A stretch of DNA of 54,567 nucleotides from Saccharothrix sp. (GTDB lineage Bacteria > Actinomycetota > Actinomycetes > Mycobacteriales > Pseudonocardiaceae). Of the stretch, positions 7,082-15,738 are shown piece after piece. A program made the translations under genes and the position numbers. Under the pieces are notes generated by a model. The model did no database searches. It was not told where the DNA came from and was given only the letters and a program-made list of their open reading frames with translations. Position 1 is the stretch's first letter, and every line of letters begins with the position of its first letter. The stretch lies in the NCBI RefSeq assembly GCF_031180885.1, contig NZ_JAPSLK010000010.1:143793-198359 (forward strand), in the 5' to 3' direction.

Positions 7082-8329
7082 TCAGCCCATCACGCGCATG
7101 GCCGCCACCGGCCGACCGTTGGGCCGCAACACCACCAGGCACCACGCGCACACCAGCCCGAGCAAGGCCATGGCCAGCCACGGCAGGGCCGGCGACCCCG
7201 CCGCCCGCGCCGCGTCGAGAGCGCTGCCGGTGAACAGGTTGCCCACGAGGATTCCTGCTCCCACCACGGTGTTGTAGAGCCCGTAGTGGGTGGCCACCAG
7301 GCGGTCCCCGGACAACGCCACGATGGTGTCCATCTCGAACGGGAACACCACCATCGTCCCCACGGCGATCAGCACCGCGGACAGCAGCACCGGCGCGAAC
7401 CGGAGGACGCCGGCGTCGGGCGCGGGCAGTGCCGGTGGCAGGAACGCGACCGCCAGCAGCAGCATCCCGGCGGTGAGCGAGCGGTCGGCACCGAGCCGGC
7501 GGCGGAACCAGTCGGTGACCCGCAACTGCCCCGCGATCGCCAGCACCCCGGACACCGCGAACAACACCGCGACCAGGACCGTGCCGGCCGTTCCCGGACC
7601 CGCCAACCGCCGGGCCTCCAGCGGCAGCGCCAGGTACACCTGGAACGACAGCACGTACGAGCCGATCATCGCGCCGGCGAACCACACGAACCGCCCGTTG
7701 CCGGCCACGACCCGCCAGTCCGCCACCACCGACTGCCGCACCTCGTCCGACCGCGGCGCCCGCTTCGGCAAGGCACGGACTTGCAGGACGGTCAGCACGG
7801 CGAAGACCAGCGCCGCCACCGCGCACGTCAGCGAGAAGTCGACCCCGGTGAGCGCGAGGCCGATCAGCGGTCCCACCAGGATGCCGGTCTGGTAGAAAAC
7901 GTTGAACAACGCGAACGCCTCGACCCGGCGTGGTCCGGCGTCCCGCGCCACGTACGCGCGGACCGCCGGGTTGAACAGCGCGCCCGCGAACCCGGTGGCC
8001 GCCGACGCGACGATCAGCGCCGGCAGCGTGTCCACGAAGCCCAGCAGCCCGAACCCGGCGGTCCGCAGCGCACAGCCCGCCACGATCAACGGCTTGTAGC
8101 CCAGCCGGTCCGCGAGCGTCCCTCCCAACAGGAACATGCCCTGCTGGGAGAAGTTGCGCACGCCGAGGACCAGCCCCACCGCCCAGCCGGCCATCGCCAA
8201 CCCGCCGGACAGGTGCATCGCCAGGTACGGCATGAGCATGTAGAAGCCGACGTTGATCGCGAACTGGTTGACCAGCAACAACTGCACCGACCGCTCGAAG
8301 GAGCGGAACCGGGTGAGCACGGCCGTCAC
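7082..8329 (-). CDS. Major facilitator superfamily transporter
   Basis: A 415-residue protein with about 12 hydrophobic segments. The loop 2-3 MFS signature is present as [18 protein letters not shown] at 8329 overlaps the stop of the upstream cysteine-synthase-like gene by four bases (GTGA), so the two are translationally coupled. Drug/metabolite efflux members of the family export small molecules by proton antiport; here coupling suggests that it exports or imports the product or substrate of the PLP enzyme. Start choice is firm because of the overlap. Confidence 0.87.
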   Translation of the reverse strand: MTAVLTRFRSFERSVQLLLVNQFAINVGFYMLMPYLAMHLSGGLAMAGWAVGLVLGVRNFSQQGMFLLGGTLADRLGYKPLIVAGCALRTAGFGLLGFVDTLPALIVASAATGFAGALFNPAVRAYVARDAGPRRVEAFALFNVFYQTGILVGPLIGLALTGVDFSLTCAVAALVFAVLTVLQVRALPKRAPRSDEVRQSVVADWRVVAGNGRFVWFAGAMIGSYVLSFQVYLALPLEARRLAGPGTAGTVLVAVLFAVSGVLAIAGQLRVTDWFRRRLGADRSLTAGMLLLAVAFLPPALPAPDAGVLRFAPVLLSAVLIAVGTMVVFPFEMDTIVALSGDRLVATHYGLYNTVVGAGILVGNLFTGSALDAARAAGSPALPWLAMALLGLVCAWCLVVLRPNGRPVAAMRVMG

Positions 8330-9429
8330 GACGAGGCCCCCGGCGACAGCGGGTCGACGACCCGACGGCACACGGTCCACCGCGTCACCTCGGCGTCGCC
8401 CGGCGCGGAGAGCACGTCGGGCGCGTCGGGCGGTGCGCCGGTCAGCAGGCCGTTCGCCGCGCAGTAGGCGTCGTTGTAGACGGTGTCGAAGTACCGCGCG
8501 GGACCGTCCGGGAAGACGGCGGCGACCCGCACGTCGGCGTCCTCGTTGCGCGCGACCCAACTGGCCACGAGCGCGACCGCGCCCACGCTCCACCCGCCGC
8601 TCGCGTGGTGGCGGCTCGCGAGCGCCCGGCAGGCCCACACGGCCTCCGCCGGGCCGACCCAGTGGACCTCGTCGAACGCGGTGTAGTCGACGTTGCGCGG
8701 GTAGATGCTCGACCCGAGGCCGCGCATCAGGCGGGGCCGCGCGGGCTGGCCGAAGATGGTCGAGCCGACCGTGTCGACGCCCACGAGCCTCAGGTGCGGG
8801 AAGAACTCGCGCAGCACCCGCGACACCCCGGCGGAGTGGCCGCCGGTGCCGACGGAGCAGACCAGCACGTCGACGCGGCCCAGTTGTGCGGCCAGTTCCA
8901 GCGCGAGCGACTCGTACCCGGCGACGTTGTCCGGGTTGTGGTACTGGTCCGGGTTGTAGGAGCCGGGAACGAGCAGTTCCGCGACGCGGTCGCGTCGTGC
9001 CTGCTGCCAGCCGCCCTCCGGGTGCGGCTGCGTGACGACCTCGACGCGCGCGCCGTGGGCCTCCAGCATCTTGTGGACGATGGGTTCCATGCCGGGGTCG
9101 GTCACCAGCGTGACCGGGTGGCCGAAGACGATCCCGGCGAGCGCGAGCCCGAGACCGAGGGTGCCGCTGGTGGACTCCACGATCGCGCCGCCGGGCGCGA
9201 GTTCGCCGCGCCGCAGCGCTTCGCGGACCATGTGGAGGGCGGGCCGGTCCTTCATGCCGCCGGGGTTGGCGCCTTCCAGCTTGGCCCAGAACCCGGCGGT
9301 GCCGCGCCGGGTGAGGTCGTCGATCCACAGGACCGGGGTGTTGCCCACGACGGATTCCGGTGTGTGGCAACGGGGAGCCGACACCAGCATGCGCGCGGGC
9401 CGGGTCCTGGTCGGTGGTGCGGTGAGCAT
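8326..9429 (-). CDS. PLP-dependent cysteine-synthase-like enzyme
   Basis: A 367-residue fold-type II PLP protein. The Schiff-base lysine is in [12 protein letters not shown] (about residue 66), and the phosphate-binding glycine loop is VGTGGHSAG. The usual asparagine loop TSGNTG is STSGTLG, so the asparagine that contacts the PLP ring is replaced by threonine. This departs from housekeeping O-acetylserine sulfhydrylases and recalls specialised relatives (SbnA-like, lanthionine or aminoacrylate-forming enzymes), so the reaction is not assigned. ATG 9429 has GAGG seven bases upstream; ATG 9390 is an alternative. Operon with the MFS gene. Confidence 0.85.
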   Translation of the reverse strand: MLTAPPTRTRPARMLVSAPRCHTPESVVGNTPVLWIDDLTRRGTAGFWAKLEGANPGGMKDRPALHMVREALRRGELAPGGAIVESTSGTLGLGLALAGIVFGHPVTLVTDPGMEPIVHKMLEAHGARVEVVTQPHPEGGWQQARRDRVAELLVPGSYNPDQYHNPDNVAGYESLALELAAQLGRVDVLVCSVGTGGHSAGVSRVLREFFPHLRLVGVDTVGSTIFGQPARPRLMRGLGSSIYPRNVDYTAFDEVHWVGPAEAVWACRALASRHHASGGWSVGAVALVASWVARNEDADVRVAAVFPDGPARYFDTVYNDAYCAANGLLTGAPPDAPDVLSAPGDAEVTRWTVCRRVVDPLSPGASS

Positions 9430-9447
9430 TGTCGTCCTCGTCTGAGG

Positions 9448-9469
9448 CCGCACGGATCCGCCCGTGCGG
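9448..9469 (-). terminator. Hairpin after the histidine-rich gene
   Basis: CCGCACG and CGTGCGG form a 7-bp stem with an 8-base loop, between the end of the 9559-9990 gene and the start of the PLP enzyme. It may separate the two minus-strand units. Confidence 0.4.
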
Positions 9470-9558
9470 GGATGCGAACGGTTCGGCTCATGGGCAGCGC
9501 GAAGCGGCGCGGCCCCCGGTGGTGAAGGGCTTCGCTCCGGCTGCGCGGACGTGGGCCG

Positions 9559-9990
9559 TCAGGTTCGCGAGACGCAGTTCGTGATGAGGACCGTGCGGCC
9601 GGTGGACGGTGGTCTGCCGACTTGTCGCGGCGACGTGGCGCGGAGGTCGGTCGACGACGGTGCGACGGTCTCGGGTGGATCGCTCGCTTCGGACACGGGC
9701 GCGGACACGCGGTCGTGCCGTGGAGCGGTCAGCGTGGCGTCGTGTGGCTGGTGCCGCGGTGTGTGGTGGTGGCAGTGCCCGGTGCCGGATGTGTGCGATG
9801 TGGCCACCACGTGGCCGTCGTCCGCGATCGCGCCGGTTTGGCACCAGATGGTGAGGTGCAGCACCGACAGCAGCACCAGCACGGCGGTTCGAGCCACCGT
9901 GCGGCGGCGACGCTCAGTCGTCACTCGGTTCCGCACGGTGTCCACGTTACCGTCGCGCGCGGTGGCTCTGTCGAACCGGGGAGAAATCAT
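9559..9990 (-). CDS. Small histidine-rich membrane or secreted protein (hypothetical)
   Basis: A 143-residue frame with a basic N-terminus, one hydrophobic helix (TAVLVLLSVLHLTIWCQTGA) and then a histidine-rich stretch with GHVVATSHTSGTGHCHHH and further H-x-x-H pairs. Such stretches bind Cu, Ni or Zn, which fits the nearby copper genes, but no family is recognised. The C-terminal third is low complexity. The true start may be an internal GTG near the TVART sequence. The ATG at 9990 overlaps a CRP-like palindrome and has no clear ribosome binding site. A real gene is plausible, not certain. Confidence 0.45.
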   Translation of the reverse strand: MISPRFDRATARDGNVDTVRNRVTTERRRRTVARTAVLVLLSVLHLTIWCQTGAIADDGHVVATSHTSGTGHCHHHTPRHQPHDATLTAPRHDRVSAPVSEASDPPETVAPSSTDLRATSPRQVGRPPSTGRTVLITNCVSRT

Positions 9991-10005
9991 GTGACTCAGG
10001 TCACT
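9990..10005. promoter_or_regulatory. CRP/FNR-like palindrome
   Basis: TGTGACTCAGGTCACT matches the CRP-type pattern TGTGA-N6-TCACA at all but the last base. It lies 99 bp before the LVIVD gene at 10104 and on the start codon of the divergent histidine-rich frame, so it could control either. Confidence 0.45.
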
Positions 10006-10103
10006 TTACCGGGCGGTAGTGGTTACCCTGCCGTCGGCACCTCCGCGGGTGCGGCTCGCCTGACGGAGGCCGCCGATCCGTGACACCACACCAAGGAGGC
10101 TGC

Positions 10104-11489
10104 ATGTCACGGCACCGCCGCCCGGTCGTGGGCGCGGTGATCGCGGCGTGCGCGTTGACGACCCCCTCGGTCGCCTTCGCCGACCACGCGACCAACCCGC
10201 ACACGCAGAACATGCACGCACTGGGGCACAGTCCCCACCCCGCCACCTTCCTCGGCGAACCCGACGGAGTGCGGCACGTCAACTCCGACCTCGCCTTCTG
10301 GGGTCGGCTGGCCTTCCACGGCAACTACAACGGGTTCCGGATCGTCGACATCTCCGACCCGGAAGCCCCGACCGAGATCGTCCACCAGGGCTGCAACGGC
10401 GACCAGGGTGACATCGCCGTGTGGGACGACATCCTCGTCCGCTCCTGGAACTCCAAGAAGACGACCCCGCGCGACTGCGACGGCGAGACCGTCCCGGCGG
10501 GCTGGGAGGGCGTCCACGTCTTCGACATCGGCAACCCGGCCGACCCCGACCTGATCGCCGCGGTGTCCCTGCCCTGCGGGTCGCACACCCTGACACCCGT
10601 GCCCGACCTCGGCAACGGCCGGCTGATCGTCTACAGCAACAACTCCAGCAGCACCGGCTGCGGCACCGTGCCCGGCCGCGCGGCCGAGGACCCGCTCGGC
10701 GACTTCATCGACGTGATCGAGGTCCCGCTGGCGCACCCGGAGAACGCGAACCTGCTGCGCCGGGAACCCCTCGCCGGACCGCTCACCGACGTCCGCACCG
10801 GATGTCACGACATGGGCGCGATCCTCGGTTCGGTCAACCTCGCCGCGTGCGCGAGCGCCGACGCGACCAACGTCTTCGACATCGGCTTGAACGCCCACCC
10901 GGGCGGCAGCATCGCCGACCCGGAGTTCCTGTTCACCGTCAGCGAGCCCGGTGTCGGCCAGGCCGGCACCAACGGCCGCTGGCACTCCGCGTCGTTCAGC
11001 TGGGACGGCGAGGTCCTGGTGCTGGGCTGGGAGCCCGGCGGCGGCGCGGAACCCGAGTGCCAGACCACCGACCCGCCGGTGGACAAGAGCCTGTTCTTCT
11101 ACGACGCGCACACCGGGGCCAAGCTGGGCCAGTGGGTGCTGCCGCGCGGCCAGGACGGCGTCGGCGAGAACTGCACCGTCCACAACTACAACGTCGTGCC
11201 GCTGCGCAGCGGCCGGAACGTCGCGGTCGGCGGCCACTACCAGGCCGGCACGTGGGCGACGGAGTTCACCGACCCGGCGAACCCGGTCACCCTGGGCTGG
11301 TCCGACCCGCCCGCGCTGAGCCCGCCGGATGTCGGCGGCGCGTGGTCGTCCTACTGGTACAACAACTTCATCTACGAGTCGAGCATCACCGAAGGCCTCA
11401 ACGTGTTCCGCCTGAGCGGCAACGCCACCGGCGGCGCCCTCCGCCTGCACCACCTCAACCCGCAGGTGCAGGAGTTCTCCCTGCCCTGA
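10104..11489 (+). CDS. Secreted LVIVD-repeat protein
   Basis: ATG 10104 with a perfect AAGGAGG five bases upstream gives 461 residues. Signal peptide MSRHRRPVVGAVIAACALTT ending PSVAFA-DH. The mature protein has LVIVD-type blades, such as NYNGFRIVDISDPEAPTEIV and HVFDIGNPADPDLI, and six-plus cysteines that suggest disulphides outside the cell. It is a second member of the family in this window (the other starts at 1942) but lacks the PA insertion. Function unknown; extracellular beta-propeller binding protein inferred. A 13-bp stem hairpin follows the stop. Confidence 0.87.
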   Translation: MSRHRRPVVGAVIAACALTTPSVAFADHATNPHTQNMHALGHSPHPATFLGEPDGVRHVNSDLAFWGRLAFHGNYNGFRIVDISDPEAPTEIVHQGCNGDQGDIAVWDDILVRSWNSKKTTPRDCDGETVPAGWEGVHVFDIGNPADPDLIAAVSLPCGSHTLTPVPDLGNGRLIVYSNNSSSTGCGTVPGRAAEDPLGDFIDVIEVPLAHPENANLLRREPLAGPLTDVRTGCHDMGAILGSVNLAACASADATNVFDIGLNAHPGGSIADPEFLFTVSEPGVGQAGTNGRWHSASFSWDGEVLVLGWEPGGGAEPECQTTDPPVDKSLFFYDAHTGAKLGQWVLPRGQDGVGENCTVHNYNVVPLRSGRNVAVGGHYQAGTWATEFTDPANPVTLGWSDPPALSPPDVGGAWSSYWYNNFIYESSITEGLNVFRLSGNATGGALRLHHLNPQVQEFSLP

Positions 11490-11499
11490 CCCCCTCGAC

Positions 11500-11534
11500 A
11501 CCGCGCCCGCCGGCCCCGGGTCGGCGGGCGCGGT
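11500..11534 (+). terminator. Intrinsic-type hairpin
   Basis: ACCGCGCCCGCCG pairs with CGGCGGGCGCGGT over 13 bp with a 9-base loop, 10 bp after the LVIVD stop. Confidence 0.75.
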
Positions 11535-11753
11535 CCTCCCTGGACCGGCCAACCGCACAGCGGCGCCCGGCCGCGCCGACCACCGACGCGGAGTCCCGGC
11601 GGGTCAGCGCGAAGGTCCACCATGGACAGCGGCTGGTGCGCGCGCCTCGTGGATGTCCGCGAGCACCAGGCGCTCGGCTCCTCGACGTTCCCGGCATTGG
11701 AGATCACTGCGAACGAAGCCTGGCTCGCGCGAGCATCGCGCCGACCGCGAAGG

Positions 11754-12353
11754 TCAGGTCGGAGGGTGAACGCCGAACCAGGCCACCACCAGCAGGTAGC
11801 CGACCAGGGCGAGGAAGTGCCACGGACACAGGTCGAGGCTCCTGACCACCCCGCCGGAATCGGCGGGTACCCGGTCTGGGCGGTTCCGTTCGACGCCGTC
11901 CCGGATCCGGTCCTGCAGCCGGTTGCCGCGCAACGAAGCGGCCACGGAGAACGCGCCCGACGCCACCCCGATCCGCTCACCCGACACGAGCACCAGGTTG
12001 ACTTCGTCAGTCGACTCGACCGACGCCAACTCGGCCCACGGCACCCAGTACCTGCGGAACCAGTTCACCACCAACACACCCGAGTCGTACACCTTCACGA
12101 CCGGATGTGGGCCCACCATCCACATGAACCACGTCAAGGGTGCCATGGCCAGGATGAACTCGAGCTGGACCATGTACGAGGTGTCGGGGAAGGGGTTCAG
12201 CAGCGGATAGGTGGTCGCGACGACCGCTCCGACCGAGCCGAGCAAGCCGAAGGCGCTGTCGAACCTTCGACGCAGCACCACCTTCGCCGTCCCGCGGCTC
12301 TGTGTCACCACCACCTCCTGGCGGTTGCTCCACCAGTTCGACCAGGCTGCCAT
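11754..12353 (-). CDS. Membrane protein with bacterial PH-like domain
   Basis: A 199-residue protein. Two hydrophobic segments (FGLLGSVGAVVATTYPLL; FILAMAPLTWFMWMVG) precede a PH-like beta domain (VVKVYDSGVLVVNWFRRYWV, then PWAELASVES, LVLVSGERIGV), and a last helix (FLALVGYLLVVAWFGV) ends the protein. A perfect GGAGGTGA eight bases before ATG 12353 decides the start over the GTG at 12395. This arrangement matches actinobacterial PH-domain (PF10756-like) proteins of unknown role. It follows the gene at 12399-12728, probably in one operon. Confidence 0.75.
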   Translation of the reverse strand: MAAWSNWWSNRQEVVVTQSRGTAKVVLRRRFDSAFGLLGSVGAVVATTYPLLNPFPDTSYMVQLEFILAMAPLTWFMWMVGPHPVVKVYDSGVLVVNWFRRYWVPWAELASVESTDEVNLVLVSGERIGVASGAFSVAASLRGNRLQDRIRDGVERNRPDRVPADSGGVVRSLDLCPWHFLALVGYLLVVAWFGVHPPT

Positions 12354-12398
12354 CGTGGCTTTCACCTCCGCGCCCGTGTCACCGACGAGCTGCACCCA

Positions 12399-12728
12399 TC
12401 ACGGCGCGCTTGGCGCGACCCGCTCGACGGCGGCCTCGACATGATCGGCCGGGAGCGCCCATTCGAGCACGCCGGTGGGGGTGACAACCCGTACCACCCG
12501 GGCCTGGGGGTTGACGGCGACCGCCTCCACACCGCTGATACCCCGACCGTTCCCGTCCACGGTCTCGACTTCGACCGAAATCGGCTTTCGTTTGAGGAAG
12601 CGGACACCTCCGAAGGTGCCGACGAAGGTCACCCGTCCCGGGGTGATCGAGGCAGCACCGTGACGCCAACGTCGACCAAGTCCGGACTGCACTCCGTCGA
12701 CAACACGAAAGGAGCATTCGATTCGCAT
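12399..12728 (-). CDS. Small conserved beta-rich protein (PH-like), hypothetical
   Basis: ATG at 12728 gives 109 residues: MRIECSFRVVDGVQ, then WRHGAASITPGRVTF and a set of beta strands ending in WALPADHVEAAVERV. The pattern WRHG-x-x-x-I-x-x-G-x-L/V-x-F recalls DUF2550/PH-like actinobacterial proteins, but the match is weak. It lacks a signal or membrane helix. The same-strand PH-like membrane protein begins 45 bp downstream, so the two may work together. The longer frame upstream of 12728 has no family similarity. Confidence 0.55.
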   Translation of the reverse strand: MRIECSFRVVDGVQSGLGRRWRHGAASITPGRVTFVGTFGGVRFLKRKPISVEVETVDGNGRGISGVEAVAVNPQARVVRVVTPTGVLEWALPADHVEAAVERVAPSAP

Positions 12729-13534
12729 CGCCCGCACCCCCACACCACCAGCGTTCTCTCGTCGTCTGTCGAAGAGTTCCGGATCGTGACCGGCTGGTCG
12801 AAACCTACCGGGGGACCACGAGGGGAGTCTCCCGCACGAGCCACGCCGACCGCCCGGAGGTAACCCACGACCGCGGGCGCTGAAGATCACCGTCAGCAGC
12901 CCGGCGCGGCCGCTGCACGGTGCGGCATCGAGCAAGTGGAACCGTTGGCTCCTGGACGACCATGTGGCCGTGCACGGCTGGCGCCAGACGTTCGAGGCGA
13001 CGCGCAAGCAGGTCGTGACGGCCTGGTACCGAACCGCCGAGGGGCGGCGTCGGATCGAAGGGTGGTCGGGGCGCTGCGCGGGGATTGACCGGTCGACCGG
13101 GAAAGGGCCGCTGACGGCCGTCCGGATCGCCGACGTCTTCTCGGGCGGGGAGGGTGGCGGTTGTGGGGCGGGGCGGGTCGGGGACGTCCACGCTGTTGTC
13201 GGAGTTCGCGCCGAGGTGCTCGAACCAGCTGCCCGAACGACCCGGGTTGGTCGTGCACAGCAGTTTCAGCCTGGCCCGACTCCGCGTGACCCAGGTGTCC
13301 CGGCCGGGGAAGCAGGACGCCCCTGTGGACTGGGCACGTCGGTGTCGTCCGCGCCCGCACCACCCGCCCGCCTACCTCGCGCGGCACGCTGGAGCGTCGA
13401 ATTCGCGCGACGAAGTTGACGCGTGGTCAGTCCGGGTCGCGTGGAAGGGCTTCGACCAGGTTCGAAGGACCCTCCCGGGGCGTGGCGGTCTCGGCATACT
13501 CCGCGTCCCGCACATCGATCTCTCAGGGGGTAAG
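12729..13534. other. Gene-poor interval, no assigned gene
   Basis: About 800 bp with open frames but no recognised family. One plus frame contains WRQTFEATRKQVVTAWYRTA; another contains VAVVGRGGSGTSTLL, which looks like a P-loop with lysine replaced. Neither has a convincing start, so this may be decayed coding DNA. The last 50 bp must hold the promoter of the I36-like gene. Confidence 0.5.
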
Positions 13535-14008
13535 ATGAGAAAGGCATTGTGCGTGCTGTTGGTTGCTCTCGGAGCCTTGGCCGGCCTGGTGAGCACCGCC
13601 GCCGCCGACACCAGCCCCGCCGACACCGCCACGGCCCAGCCCGTCACGAGGGGCTGGGCGCAGACGGCCGACCCCGGTGTCGCGCCGCAGGCTTTGACCT
13701 GTGACTCGGGCCATCTGTGCGTCTGGCCGGTCGCCGATGGCAGCCGCAGCCGCTGCAGTTGGCTGAACAGGGACAACGACTGGTGGAACACGCCCGTCGT
13801 GTGCAGCTGGTCGTCCAGCCAGACGGTGAAAGCCATCTACAACAACGGCACCAGCTCGAGTTTCAGCGGTGTCTGCCTGTACGCCAACGCGAACTACAGC
13901 CACTGGCTGTACTACGTACCCCAAGGCCAACGGTACGTGCCCAGCCTCCAGTACATCGTCAGGTCACACCGCTGGGTGAGTTCTGCCAACGAGTGCTTCA
14001 ACTCCTAG
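13535..14008 (+). CDS. Secreted peptidase-inhibitor I36-like protein (copy 1)
   Basis: ATG 13535 preceded by AGGGGG gives 157 residues. Signal peptide MRKALCVLLVALGALAGLVS ending TAAA. After a Thr/Pro-rich pro-region, the domain shows CDSGHLCVWPVADGSRSRC, then KAIYNNGTSS and CLYANANYSHWLYY, and ends RSHRWVSSANEC. The C-x-x-G-x-x-C-x-W-P start and the YNNG motif fit inhibitor family I36 (Streptomyces metalloproteinase inhibitor type). Six cysteines suggest three disulphides. A shorter paralogue follows 93 bp downstream with the same leader sequence, so this is a tandem duplication. Confidence 0.8.
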   Translation: MRKALCVLLVALGALAGLVSTAAADTSPADTATAQPVTRGWAQTADPGVAPQALTCDSGHLCVWPVADGSRSRCSWLNRDNDWWNTPVVCSWSSSQTVKAIYNNGTSSSFSGVCLYANANYSHWLYYVPQGQRYVPSLQYIVRSHRWVSSANECFNS

Positions 14009-14101
14009 CCGACGTCGTGGAGGGCTGCTCCGCCGCGCCGACAGAGTGCGCTCAACGCGGCGGGGTGGCCCTCGACCACGTCCGCTTCTCAGGGACGAAA
14101 C

Positions 14102-14497
14102 ATGGGAAAGGCACTGTACGTGCTGTTCGCCGTCGCCTTCGCGCTGTCGTCGTCGGCGGGTATCGCGGCGGCGAAACCGCAGGACGTCTCGGTGCAGGTG
14201 TTGTCGTGCCCCAGCGGCGACTTGTGCGCGTGGCCGGTCACCGTCGGCAGCAGCAACCGCTGCAGATGGGATGCCGCCGACCCCGACTGGCCTTGTTCGT
14301 GGTCGCGGTCCAGGCCGGTGCGGGTCGTCTACAACAATACGAGTCGGAACGATGCCGGGGTGTGCTTGTGCCCGGCCCCGTACTACCAGGGCGACATCGC
14401 CTACTTCCTCCGCCGGGGCGGGCAGGCCCAGGTGTGGCCGGGAGTGATCATCGGCTCCCACCGGTGGGTCGAGGAGGCGAACGAGTGCTTCGGCTGA
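14102..14497 (+). CDS. Secreted peptidase-inhibitor I36-like protein (copy 2)
   Basis: A 131-residue paralogue of the preceding gene. Signal peptide MGKALYVLFAVAFALSSSAG ending AAA; domain starts CPSGDLCAWPVTVGSSNRC, carries VVYNNTSRNDAGVC and ends IGSHRWVEEANECFG. It lacks the long pro-region of copy 1. ATG 14102 has AGGGA nine bases upstream, and the CTTCTCAGGGA leader resembles that of copy 1. Lys/Ala-to-Arg/Cys changes in loops suggest diverged specificity. Likely an extracellular protease inhibitor or bacteriostatic small protein (inference). Confidence 0.78.
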   Translation: MGKALYVLFAVAFALSSSAGIAAAKPQDVSVQVLSCPSGDLCAWPVTVGSSNRCRWDAADPDWPCSWSRSRPVRVVYNNTSRNDAGVCLCPAPYYQGDIAYFLRRGGQAQVWPGVIIGSHRWVEEANECFG

Positions 14498-14506
14498 CCG
14501 CCGCGC

Positions 14507-15496
14507 TCAGCGACCGGCGAGCACCCTCAGCCCCAGCGGCGTGATCAGGTGGCGGGCGAAGGTCTCCTCGCGCTCCGTGGCGATGAGACCGCCCTCGCGC
14601 AGGATCCTGGTGTGGTGGCTCACCGTGGCCGGGGCGACGCCCACCAGCTTCGCGAGCCCGGTGGTGGTGCTGCCGCCGACCACCGACCGCAGGATCGACG
14701 CCCTCGTGGAGCCCAGCAGCGCCGTCAGGTGGTCGCCGCCGGCGCGCCCGGCCGCCAGGAGCCGTGACTCGGTGCGGATGGGGAACGCCAGCGCGGGAGG
14801 CAGCTGGGGATCCGCCAGGGCCATCGGGTGGTGCAGGACGAAGTAGCACGGGATCAGCACCAGGCCTCTGCCGTCCAGGTGCAGGTCCCGGTCGAGGGGG
14901 TGGTCGACGGACAGCACGGGCGGATCCCACCGGGTGGCGGGCCCCAGCGCGTCCAGCAGCCCTTCCGGGCCGTCGTGCAGGTACCGCTGGATCCAGGGCG
15001 CCACGTCGGAGCTCAGCCCTGCCTCGATCGTCGGCAGGTGCGGCGCGATCACGGACCTGAAGTAGACGCGCAAGGCCTCGCGCAGCTGCCGGAGTGCTGG
15101 GGATCTCCCTCTGGCGAGGTCGTCCACCCGGCTCGCCTGCGGCCCCGACGCGGGGCGAACCAGGTCGATCTCCGCGCGCAGGCGGTCCGGCCCCGCCGAC
15201 AGGACCGCGTCAATGCACTGGTCGATGCCGCACAGGTCGTCCGGCGGGGTGAGCAGATCCGGGAAGTAGGCCGCGTGCGGCGCCGCTGTGACCACGGTGT
15301 GCAGCGCCGTTCGCAGCTCCGGATCGCGTGCGGCGAGTTCGCGCACACTGCGGCGCCACGCACCGAACGACAGGTCGTCGTCCTTGTGCTGCAGGATCTG
15401 CGCGCTGCTGACGACTTCCCACATCAGGTCCGGTTTCAGCCTCAACCGCATGCGCGCGAAGTCCCGATCGGTGAAGTGGATGCGCAACTGCGGCAT
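14507..15496 (-). CDS. ArsR/DUF5937-type winged-helix regulator
   Basis: A 329-residue protein of the Streptomyces-type architecture: long N-terminal domain (MPQLRIHFTDRDFARMRLRL start, DUF5937-like) and a C-terminal ArsR winged helix with TGLAKLVGVAPATVSHHTRI (about residues 285-305). No ArsR metal-binding CxxD motif is visible, so a non-metal ligand is likely. It ends 9 bp after the convergent I36-like gene, so it is not in that operon. ATG 15496 is used; there is no strong ribosome binding site. Confidence 0.85.
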   Translation of the reverse strand: MPQLRIHFTDRDFARMRLRLKPDLMWEVVSSAQILQHKDDDLSFGAWRRSVRELAARDPELRTALHTVVTAAPHAAYFPDLLTPPDDLCGIDQCIDAVLSAGPDRLRAEIDLVRPASGPQASRVDDLARGRSPALRQLREALRVYFRSVIAPHLPTIEAGLSSDVAPWIQRYLHDGPEGLLDALGPATRWDPPVLSVDHPLDRDLHLDGRGLVLIPCYFVLHHPMALADPQLPPALAFPIRTESRLLAAGRAGGDHLTALLGSTRASILRSVVGGSTTTGLAKLVGVAPATVSHHTRILREGGLIATEREETFARHLITPLGLRVLAGR

Positions 15497-15738
15497 GTTC
15501 GCCCCCCGGAGCTACCGTGACCTCCACAGGAGAAGTCATCCGCACCCCGGCGGGGATACAGCTCCGGCGCGAAGTCCCACCAGCCGCGCGGTGGAGCCCG
15601 TCCCGCACGCACACCAGGAAGCGACCACCACCGCCTACCGCCAACAACTCGACGACACCGGCCGGCCGATCTTCTCCAGCACCAAGCCCCACCTCATGGT
15701 CAGGATGCTGCGAGGGCGCCACCCGATCCGGGAGTTGG

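Noticed and set aside
15540..15738. Possible short gene (YRQQLDDTGRPIFSSTKPHL) between the ArsR gene and SulP
   Set aside because: A protein-like stretch of about 40 residues without a start or recognised family; too short to support as a gene.
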